From Saussurea involucrata (taxonomy: Eukaryota > Streptophyta > Magnoliopsida > Asterales > Asteraceae), in NCBI GenBank assembly GCA_033807775.1, contig CM066317.1, forward strand, positions 12,535,370 through 12,599,369: DNA of 64,000 bases. Direction: 5' to 3'. The notes under the pieces are model-generated. The model searched no databases and was not told where the DNA came from. It saw only the letters and a list, made by a program, of their open reading frames with translations. A program made the translations under genes and the position numbers. Of the stretch, positions 46,258-57,000 are shown piece by piece. The stretch's first letter is position 1. The number at the start of each line of letters is the position of its first letter.

Positions 46258-46630
46258 ATAGCATATCCAACAGTATCCTCATTTTGGAGAAATGAAGAAT
46301 ATGAGGATTTTGGGCTGAATTTTTGATCCAACAGCTTTCCAAAACTATCTCCAAAATGCAGAAAGTAGGAGAGAGAAGAAGTTTTTCTCTAAGTATGGAG
46401 TTAACCCAAAAATGATTACTTAGTGAGAGCATCAATAGAAATCTTTGAAAAATAATATTTAGAGAGAGAAATAATATTTTAATAGATGAATACAATATTT
46501 TAATATTAATCATTGTTTTTTTCTCTAAAATGGAGAATCTGTTGGAGATGAATGTAATTTTTTTAAGGATTTTGACTTTTAGATCTCCATTTTAGAAAAA
46601 ATTTAGAAAAACTGCTAGAGATGCTCTTAT
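46258..46630. mobile_element. MITE with AGCATCTCCAACAGT-type ends
   Basis: Left TAGCATATCCAACAGTATCC and right ACTGCTAGAGATGCTCTTA are imperfect inverted repeats. Interior AT-rich. Confidence 0.5.
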
Positions 46631-46696
46631 ATATATTGTTCTGCATTCTCATTTTTATTTTCATTCTTATTCCTTGAAATGAAACCAAACGTCTTA

Positions 46697-47077
46697 GGGG
46701 GTGTTTGGATGTACGGTATAAAACTGCTTATTGACTTATTGGCTTTTCAAGAAGCCAATAAGTTAAAATTAATGTTTGGCAAACTCAAAAGCACTTTTAA
46801 AACTCCTTTTTGATTAACTTGAAAACGCCATTTTGAAGAAGTCACAAATTCCTGACTTTTTTATCCCAAAAGTGCTTTTTGATTCAAAAAGCCATTTTTG
46901 TTAACTAAAAAAAACCAAACACTTTTTAAAAAAATAACTTATTGACTTATTGGCTTTTCCTACCACAAAAGCTAATCCAAAAACTTTTTTAAAAACTCCT
47001 TTTCCCACCACCATAAGTCAATAAGCACTTTTGGCCAAAAGCACTTTTGGAACTAAAAAGCACTCCCAAACACCCCC
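46697..47077. mobile_element. Tourist-like MITE with TTA target duplication
   Basis: Ends GGGGGTGTTTGG and CCAAACACCCCC are perfect inverted repeats, flanked by TTA on both sides (46694-46696, 47078-47080). A 3-bp TTA/TAA duplication is the mark of PIF/Harbinger elements. Confidence 0.85.
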
Positions 47078-47101
47078 TTACTCAGTTACTCTTTATTCTA
47101 A

Positions 47102-47635
47102 GGGGCTGTTTGTTTTTTCAAAATAAGAACTTAAAAGCCACTTATCACTTATTCGGTCAGATGTGCTCCAATTAAGACCGTTTGTTTTTTCCACTAATTC
47201 AGATCCACTTATCACTTATTTTGATCTGACCGAAAAAGTGATAACCTAATCACTTTTCGCTTATTTCTCTAAGCCGCCTCCATCATCTCCAAATCCTCTC
47301 TATCGTGCGACTCAACTCGGGACTCCAGATCGACCTTAATAGGATTTGAATTTTGTAAAACAAGATTGATTTCAATTGTAATGAAACCTTGTTCATATTG
47401 TATGTAAATTTTGTAATGTGAAATAAACAGATAGAATTGTATAAATAATATAAATTCAACAGTATAAATATTATTTTGAAGGGTAAAATAGACAATTATT
47501 CATATTCAGACATTTACCAGCTTACAAAAACAAACAGTCTTTCTGATTTAGATTTCAGACTTCAGCGCCACCACTTAAAAATCAGGACTGAAATCAGTGT
47601 TCAGACTTCAGCACCACTTAAAAAACAAACGCAAA
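47102..47635. mobile_element. Probable MITE with GGGGCTGTTTGTTTTTT end
   Basis: Left end GGGGCTGTTTGTTTTTT; right end AAAAAACAAACGCAAAC. The segment GGGTAAAATAGACAAT...CAGA.ATTTA.CA near 47480 recurs inside the RBOH gene (55530-55580). Confidence 0.5.
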
Positions 47636-47929
47636 CTAAGTTAAATATATTTGAAGTCGTTACCCAGTTGATGGGGCCCATCTTTTGAACGGCTACGAAA
47701 TCAACCTTTTCAGTATGAAGCCGCGTTTAAGGCGCCCACAATCAGGTGCTTTAGCTTTACCGTATGACCGAAAATATGAAACAGTAATTTCTTTTATTTT
47801 TTAATTAATCTTTTTTATCTGACTTTGCAATTTAAATAAATTCGTTATGGCTATAAAAAAAGTAAAATATTAAAATTACAAATAAATTTTTTTTGCAAAT
47901 AGTTTATACTTTTTTAAGACTTCAAAGAT

Positions 47930-48345
47930 GGTAAATGTATGGTTGAAATTCAAAGTTTTTGAGTAAATCAGGATTTTCGTTCATATGATTTGTTAAAAAT
48001 TGTGATTTTTGTTCCTGTATTTTACAAATAACGATTTTGTTCATATGGTTTGTAATTTATTACGATTTTTGGGCTGAAGCTAACTCCATAAGTGGTTTTG
48101 CTGTTAGTAATAGGGACAAAATAAACCACAGTGACAAAAAAAGAAAAATGTAAACCACCTGAATGGAAAAAAAAACAATGAATTGTAAACCACATAGACA
48201 AAAAAAGAAAAAAATTCTAAACTATCTATATATGAAAAAAAATAATGAATTATAAATCACAAGGATGAAAACGGTAATTTAAAAAACTTAAGAATGACAA
48301 TAGCTCTCTCTCTCTCTCTCTCTCTCCCCCCCCATTTAATTTTTA
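47930..48345. repeat. Repeat with TTCGTTCATATGGTTTGTAA words and a (CT)n run
   Basis: Several copies of a TTTTTGTTC.TATGGTTTGTAA word on one side and CCACATAGACAAAAAAAG words on the other, like the MITE at 56456-56743. (CT)11 near 48303-48326. Confidence 0.45.
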
Positions 48346-49983
48346 AGGATCATCCAAATTTGAAGAATTTTACAATATCTCTTTTACTTTCTCCAATTTA
48401 AAATAACTTTTGGAAGATCGACCGAAAAAAATAGAATAAAAACTCCAAATCTCTATTTTTAGAGAATCTGATGGAGAACATCTTAGGGCATGTGCGTTAG
48501 CAGCTTAATGTGACTTACATGTTATTCGGTGAGTTGTACATGACTGTTTAGTAGTAGCTACTTAATATAATACTTTTATCCCAAATAAAAACCTTCTTCA
48601 TCTATACATACAGATTAATTCACACAAACGAATTTATTCATACAAGACTTAATGAAAAACCAACTAAACAACTTACTCGAACATAAACATCTCACAAATG
48701 ACGGGTCATTTTCAAACACAATTCTCTTTATATATCATTTGAGTGGTATGTAAAAAAATCTAATTTGTACATGCACAAAGCATTATACACCCTTGTGTAT
48801 AACTTTATACAATACTTGATTACTTTATGTACCTTTTGACTTTTTGTTGATGATGGGTCTCTAATAAAAGAGCAAATCAAAACAACATTTATTTGTGTTT
48901 TAAGGTTGAAGTTTAAAAAAACGAATAAAAGGAAACAACCATTTTCATCAAATGTGATTATAGTTGTTAATTAGAGGGTCACTATCTATTATTGCAAATC
49001 ATGTGAGAAGTTGGTATTAGTATGATTATTAGATAGACGTGTGTGTATATATATATATATATATGTCTAATCACAATTCCTCTAAGCTAAGGCTCTTTCA
49101 TCTTTTTATAGACCGGAGGAATTGTGATTATATATATAATGAACGTTTGGGATGAATAAAACACGAATTCATAAATCGTGTATTATTCACCTTGAATGTT
49201 ATACTATTCATCATGAATGATACATTCATGATGAATAATACATGAATGACCTGTGAAAGTGTAGACACGTGACGCGCCATCTTTTGTTCTCCGGTTCACA
49301 ACCGAAACTCAATGGATGTTAGGTAAACGATCCCTTAGCTCAAGGTTCCCAACTTAGATGGAATAATTTAAATATTAAATATTCATGAAGGTATATATAT
49401 TAGGTAAGATGCTACTATTTATATAAACTACGATGTATCACTTAAATTTAAAAAAGAAAAACCGAATGCGGCTTCTTCAAACCTTGAACCGCCGGTTCAT
49501 CCCTGGTTTTAGCATTTTATATAGTAATTTGGATTTATTTGAAAATGGTAATAAATTAAATACTAAATGGATGGATGGACAACCAAGATACGGTTGTGTT
49601 TTTTATAAGATCATCTTCCACAACTTTTAAAATAAAGATTTTGAGGATTTTCTCTTTAATTAATTCCCTAATGAAATTTATAAAATTAAAAGAAAAAGTA
49701 TGAAAGAAAATATAAAAATATCTGCAATTAAATTCTTTACAAACCATGTATTTGTTGCACCATTTACAAATCAATGTGTATATGTGAATAATGTGTAATA
49801 ATTTGATATGTATATATGTATTATCCCATATGAATATATGTTCATTATATGTATATTCTTACACATATGTATATGCATGTATATTTACATTATTCACATA
49901 TACACACTATGATTTGTAAGATATGTAACAAATGCAATGTTTGTATTTTACGGAACAACTATTATTTTAGGGTGGTGCTAAAC
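48346..49983. other. AT-rich intergenic DNA
   Basis: No gene seen. (TA)n near 49048-49064. TAATCACAATTCCTCT (near 49070) pairs with GAGGAATTGTGATTA (near 49117), a small foldback. Confidence 0.45.
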
Positions 49984-50085
49984 CCACCCCTGCACACACA
50001 TACACACACATAAGGTGTGTCAGTGCACACACATACACACACATAAGGTGTGTCAGTGCACACACACACTATGTGTGCAGGGGTG
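49984..50085. repeat. Small foldback with a 38-bp tandem repeat
   Basis: CACCCCTGCACACA at the left pairs with TGTGTGCAGGGGTG at the right. Inside, a unit ending CACATAAGGTGTGTCAGTG is repeated twice. Confidence 0.8.
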
Positions 50086-50211
50086 TAGATAGAAAATGCC
50101 TTATTTTAATACATTAAATAATATTTTTTTTAAATATTATTATAATATTATAGATATTTTTAATGTTTTTTCTAGTTTGTGATTGGAGTTGTTTTTTTTC
50201 TTTTTCTTTGC

Positions 50212-50559
50212 TTAGACCATCCGCATCCATCCCATTCTAACCCACACTTTTTCACTGCCACATCAGCACCGCATCATTTTTTCCTTCCAACCCATTCTAA
50301 CCACAAACCCCCACATCCATCCCACACCACCATCCCATTTTATTTATTTTTATTTAATCTAAAAAACAATAAAATAACAATAAAATAACAATAAAATAAC
50401 AAAAAATAAAGGAAAAAGAGTGCTGGGCCCCACCTCCATCCCAACCCAGCTCGGGTTCCCCAACCCGGGAGGACCCCATCCCATGCCAACCCCATCCCCT
50501 GCGTTGGTGTTCATTTCCAACCCCATCCAACCCAAGGGGACCGATGCGCATGGTCTTAG
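50212..50559. mobile_element. MITE with TTAGACCATNCGCATC ends
   Basis: Left TTAGACCATCCGCATCC and right GATGCGCATGGTCTTA are inverted repeats with one or two mismatches. The C-rich interior CATCCCA/CCAACCC gives spurious short frames. Confidence 0.7.
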
Positions 50560-50850
50560 AGCATCCTCTATTATTTTTAGTGTTATTTTAGTAGTCCGGT
50601 TTGAGATGCGTATGTGGCGTTTGTTTTTTAAGAGGTTTGAAGTCTGAAGTCTTACTTCATTTCTGATTAATAAGTGGTGATGCTTTAAGAGGTTATAAGA
50701 TATTATGTTGCCTCTTCTAATTTCAGACGTATTTCAGACTTCAGAGCCTCTGAAATCTAGAAAAACAAACAAACGGTCTGAATATAAAAACATACATCTG
50801 AACGATTCAGACTTATGAGGTATTAAGAGGTTTTTCTTAAAAAAAGAAAC
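50560..50850. repeat. Repeat fragment upstream of RBOH
   Basis: AGAGGTTTGAAGTCTGAAGTC and later CAGACTTCAGAGCCTCT form an inverted pair; related words occur at 47550-47620. Ends about 230 bp before the RBOH start codon, so it may lie in the promoter. Confidence 0.45.
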
Positions 50851-50899
50851 TAGTGTTCATATGAAAGAAAAAAATCAGCAGCTGGTCAGACAACGCATT

Positions 50900-50932
50900 C
50901 GTTGACTTCTTTTATTCCTCTCTCTATATCAC
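50900..50932 (+). promoter_or_regulatory. Candidate RBOH core promoter: W-box and TATA-like box
   Basis: GTTGACTT at 50901-50908 contains the WRKY site TTGAC(T/C). TCTATATCA at 50923-50931 is the only TATA-like word close enough, about 150 bp before the start codon. W-boxes fit a defence-inducible gene, but both assignments rest on short motifs only. Confidence 0.35.
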
Positions 50933-51076
50933 ACACGGTTTATTGCATATAAGTGGGAGCCCTCTCATCCTTCGTTTCCTCAAAGACAAGAACAACAACA
51001 AACATTATACAACTCCCCACCATTGTTGTTCACATTTTCTTCTTATTCCTTTTTTAATTTTTAAGTCTAGATTTGG

Positions 51077-54000
51077 ATGCAAATGCAAAAGATGGGAACT
51101 GACGATGGCAGAAATGGGTTGCCGGAGAATTACAACCGCCATGATCATTACCACTCCGACACGGAGGTTATTGGCGTTGACAGGACGGCGTTCAGCGGTC
51201 CATTAAGTGGGCCGCTGAACAAAAGAGGTAACCGGAAAAGTGCTAGATTTAATATTCCCGACGGTGCTCCGGGGAGTAGCAGCGGCAGCGTGAAGTCAAA
51301 CAATAATGACGACTACGTTGAGATCACGTTGGACGTCCGTGACGACTCGGTGGCTGTACACAGCGTGAAGACGGCCGGCGGAGCTGACGTGGAGGATCCG
51401 GAGCTGACGTTGCTGGCGAAAGGGTTGGAGAAGAGGTCGTCGTTTGGGTCATCGGTGGTGCGAAATGCATCGGCGAGAATCCGGCAGGTGTCGGAGGAGT
51501 TGAAGCGGTTGACGTCGTTTTCGAAACGACAACCGGCGGGTCGTTTAGACAGGACTAAGTCAGCCGCGGCTCATGCTCTTAAGGGGCTCAAGTTTATCAG
51601 CAAGAACGACGGCGGCGCGGCGTGGGCCGCGTTGGAGAAGCAGTTTGTTGATCTCACTGCCACCACCAATGGGTTACTTCCACGTTCGCTTTTCGGGGAA
51701 TGCATTGGTAATTAACACACCTTGTTGTTGTTCAATGTTTCATCATCTTGTTAATGATTTTGCTTTTATGTTTATTTATTTATGGGTAATTAACACACCT
51801 TATTGTACGTAGACCAAACTATTTCCGTTTGACCATAAAAATAACACTAAAACTTCACAGCAAAAGATTGTGATGGTAAACCTTTACGGTGTTTTTGTTG
51901 TGAAGATTCGCTGTTTTTTTCATATCTTCACAATGAATCGCTGTGAAGTTTTAGTGTTATTTTGTGGTTTTACGGTCTCACGGACTCACGGAAACATGAT
52001 GGTCTCGTGAACCCAACCCTTAATATTATATATATTTTTAAATTTGGTAGGGATGAACAAAGATTCAAAAGAGTTCGCCGGAGAGATGTTTGACGCACTT
52101 TGCCGGAGGAGGAATATAACAGGTGACTCGATTAACAAAGCACAATTGAGGGAGTTTTGGGACCAAATTGCTGATCAGAGTTTTGATTCAAGGCTACAAA
52201 CTTTCTTTGACATGTGAGGATTTATTTTTCTTTTAATCTTTTTTTTTTCATTATCGCTGTTTGGACCATTTCTCCTCCTTGATATATTATTACTAGTTCT
52301 ACATATCTTAACATGGTATCAGAGTCTCTGTCATTCTGTGTCCATCTGGACTCGTTAGAGTCCAACGTCGGGATATACTTGGACCATTCCTCGAACCTCG
52401 TTTCTCTTGTCGAGAATAATCTGATGGGGTTTCACATATTCTCGGGATATTGTATTTTATTCATTTATTTATGTTTGTATTGGGGGGAAGTTTATATTTA
52501 GAAATATAAATGCAGGGTTGATAAAGATGCAGATGGTAGAATCACAGAAGACGAAGTCAGAGAGGTACTTAATTCTGAAAAAAGTTTACTCAACAATAAA
52601 AATTAAAAATTAAAAACGTTTGGTATGATAGACAAGTAATTAAAGGGTATTTAGTGGTGGATTAGAATAATTGTGTCCCTAATAATTGAGGTCTGCATGT
52701 GATGCAGATTATAAGTCTGAGTGCTTCAGCCAACAAGTTATCAAATATTCAGAAACAAGCAGATGAATACGCAGCATTAATCATGGAAGAATTAGACCCC
52801 GACAACCTTGGTTACATCATGGTATGATTAACCAACTACATTAGATAGATATAGTTTGGTAGGAAAAAGGTGAATAATGATTAAGACCATAACGATTATT
52901 CATAATGAATAAACAGATCGAAAACTTGGAGATGCTTTTGTTACAAGCTCCAACACATAACGTGAGAGGAGAAAGCCGAAACCTGAGCCAAATGTTGAGC
53001 CAAAAGCTGAAAACTACGCAACACGGGAATCCAATCCAAAGATGGTATGAAGATTTCAAGTATTTCTTGCAGGATAACTGGAAGAGATGTTGGGTACTTG
53101 TACTTTGGATAGGGATCATGGCTGGTTTGTTTACTTGGAAGTATATTCAGTACAAAAACCGAGCTGTGTATTTAGTATTGGGGCCGTGTGTATGTATAGC
53201 GAAAGGAGCAGCCGAGACTCTCAAGTTAAACATGGCCATTATATTGTTCCCCGTTTGTCGGAACACCATCACTTGGCTGAGGAACAAGACCAAGTTGGGC
53301 GTCGCAGTTCCATTTGATGACAACCTCAATTTCCACAAAGTAAGTTGTTTACTTTGTTTTACATTAAGCTCTGTATGGGTTAATTTGCTTGTCTGGATAA
53401 ATCTGTCTGTTACAGCGATGGATGACCAATGGGTTTGAGAGAAACAAAGAGAGAGGGTTAGATTATTTTTGGGCATTTCTGGTATTAATTTGTTTGGGGC
53501 GGCTCAATAATGGGGACAAGTGAGGGGTCCTGGCTTATTATATATAGCCATTTTAGCTTAATGGCTTAATGATAAAGCTGCAAAAAAAACTGTGTATGGC
53601 TGAGTGAATAAGCCACCGACCATTATTCGAACAATGTCTATTGAATACTTAGGCTATTAGTTGGCAAACTAGCTTATAACGGAGTTGTTGGTTGATAAGG
53701 TAGCAGCTGTTCACCGATAAAATAGTCACATTTGGTAAAAACTAGCTGATACTACATGACAACGTAAAATAACCTAAAAGTGCATATTGAAAAATTAATT
53801 GGAAAAAAGTGAAAAACACCCATGTAGCTTAATGAAATGCTACTTGCTAGCTTATAGTTAAAAAAACGGGATTTTTCAATAAGCTCAAAAAATAAGTTAG
53901 CTTATGGTTACAATGGCCTAAATTTGGGAAGTTTCTTTTACTAAACTTTTTTGGGTACTATATTGTTCTAGGTGATTGCGGTGGCAATTTCGATTGGAGT

Positions 54001-57000
54001 TGGTTTACATGCCATTTCCCATTTAACATGCGACTTTCCTCGACTAATTCATGCAACCGAGGAAGAGTACGAGCCGATGCAGCAGTTCTTCGGGGATCAA
54101 GCCAAGAATTACTGGCATTTCGTGAAGGAAGTGGAAGGGTGGACAGGAATTATAATGGTAGTATTAATGACGATAGCTTTTACACTCGCAACCCCATGGC
54201 TAAGACGAGGCAAACTCAACCTACCCTCGTTCCTGAAGAAACTCACCGGATTTAATGCCTTTTGGTATTCCCACCACCTCTTTGTTATAGTCTACGCGAT
54301 GCTCATAGTTCACGGTATCAAACTTTACCTCACCCACAAATGGTACAAGAAGACGGTTAGTTCCTCTATATTCTCTCATTTTATTCTATAGGCGAAGGAT
54401 CATGTGAGAAGTTGAGGTTAACATGAGGAGCGTGAGAAACGGATCTGAACCGTTGATCATTTTAATCAAATGCCCTCCCATGACTTGGGCCTTAGAAGGG
54501 AATTGATCCGGTGCATCTCATCCTAATGTGCATCAATTTCTCATTCAACGATAAATAACCATTTCTCATCCAACGGTAGATAACCACTTCTCGTGCTTCT
54601 CACGTTAACCTCAACTTCTCACCGGAACCCAACCCTTATTCTATATAGATACATATATACATATCCCAAAGCATCAATCTGACCCAATAACCTCCAAATC
54701 AGCTTAAAATTATGTTAGAAGATAATAGTACGGAACCTTAAATGAGTTTTTAATTAAATTCATGATCTCCTGACGTATTAAATAAAAAATGGTTTTATAT
54801 TCATGAAAAGGTCATGAATTTAATTAAAATCTCATTTAAGGTAATATACCTAAAAATCTCTAATAAGTAGCCTGCAACGTTGAGCTTATAAATCTAATTT
54901 TCTATCGACGTGGGACGAGTTGTAATTCTTGAACTAATTTTCATGCTTCCGAGGTGCAGACGTGGATGTATTTGGCAGTTCCAGTCTCGCTCTACGCGTG
55001 TGAGAGATTAATAAGGGCGTTCAGATCCAGTGTCAAGCCAGTCAAGATACTTAAGGTATAATTTTTAATCTTAAATTCATTAGTTAATTTTCGTATTTTC
55101 GTATTTTCGTATTTTCGTGTCATCTTATCTATTCCTTCATTAAATGATATATTTGGTATCTTAAAAAGGTGGCTGTTTATCCTGGAAATGTGTTGGCACT
55201 TCATATGTCAAAGCCTCAAGGCTTCAAATACAAGAGTGGGCAATACATGTTTGTCAACTGTGCTGCTGTCTCCCCATTTGAATGGTGAGTTGAACCTTCA
55301 AATTCACACTGATTAAGATTATGGGAAGTGACCTAAATGTGTAAAAAAGGCATCATGCACTAACTTAATGATCATAACAATGTCCACAGGCACCCGTTTT
55401 CCATCACTTCCGCCCCTGGCGATGACTACCTAAGTGTGCATATCCGAACTCTCGGTGATTGGACTCGCCAACTAAAAACAGTCTTTTCAGAGGTAATCAT
55501 CATGTTAACTTAGGTGTTGTCTGTTTCTGAGGGGTAAAATAGACAATTTACACACATTCAGATATTTATCAATTTACAATAACAAGCAATCTTATTGATT
55601 CCACTTTCTGACTTAATCACCACCTCTTATCAATAAGAAGTGAAGTAAAAGACAAAAGACGTTACTGTTTGTAGTTCAAGTTGGTTACTTAGGGCCCCTA
55701 ATGATTTATATTTCTCTATTATCACCTAACATGTGTGTTTTGGTCTTTGGTAGGTATGTCAACCTCCGCTTAATGGAAAAAGTGGACTCCTAAGAGCTGA
55801 TTGCCAAGGAGAAAATCCAAAGTAAGAGTTCGAATGTTTCTAAATTTCTATATTATATTAATATTAAACAAGCCATCGAGACATCGAGTATCTGTAAGTT
55901 TCCAAATAAAACTAAACAGGACAAAAAATTATCGTCTTATTCCTTAATATCTACTTTTTCGATGGAACATGTTGTGGGCAAAAACAAAGCACGCTTTAGA
56001 AATGATCGATAATTTAATGTAGAATTTAAAAAGGTTTAGCTGTAAAAACGCAATCATGTAACGCCTTTTCTATTTCACAGTCTACATCATGGAAACAGAG
56101 ACATCTAACAGATTAGAAAAAGTTGGTAACAAATAGATGTATAAGTTTTGGACTTTTTTTCACTTTGGTCCAAACAGGTGGATATGAAATCTAATCTTCT
56201 TCAACAAAATATACTATTCCTCAACTAATTTAGCAAACATCTGGCAACATTTTGCATGTATGATTTAATGGTATTTCACCTAAACTTCTTACCCAAAACA
56301 TTAAGAAATAAAATCTTTGAAGTACTAGCCAAAAAATGCAGGGTTATTTAGGTAAGTGACCTACTAACAGGTTTCTAGGCATTCTTGTGTATAGAAGTCA
56401 CATTCTTCTGTAAAGCAGTGACATTCTCAAACCTGTCAGAAGGTCGTGGACTTAGAAAAAGAGTAAATTACATTTTTAGTCCCCTGTGGTTTGTTGAAAA
56501 TTTCAATTTTCGTCCTTATGATTTTGAATTTACGATTTTCATCTTTATGGTTTGTAATTTACTACCTTTTTCATCCTTATGATTTAAATTTTAATGCTTT
56601 TTTTCATCCTTATGGTTTAGAATTCATTTCTATTTTAGTCTTTTATACTTAAAAGTAGTGTTTTGGCCTCATGGGCGAAAATAGATATGAAGAAACCGAA
56701 TTTTTAATACAACAGGGACGAAAAACGTAATTTACTCTTTAAAAATGTCAAGAGGTCATTTAACCTAAGGATCCTGATAAATTACAAGAGGTTTACTAGA
56801 AAATGTTTTAGAACTTAGATGTGGATTTTGCAAATTAGTTGATCGATGTTTTTTTTACAGTTTTCCAAAAGTTTTAATCGATGGACCATATGGAGCACCA
56901 GCACAAGACTACAAGAAATACGACGTGGTGTTGTTAGTGGGGTTAGGAATTGGAGCAACCCCTATGATCAGCATTGTGAAAGACATTGTGAATAACATGA

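Noticed and set aside
50179..50647. Short Pro/His-rich frames upstream of RBOH
   Set aside because: They fall inside the C-rich interior of a MITE.
53147..53476. 109-codon minus-strand frame inside RBOH
   Set aside because: Antisense of exon 5; the sense exon is conserved and spliced in frame.
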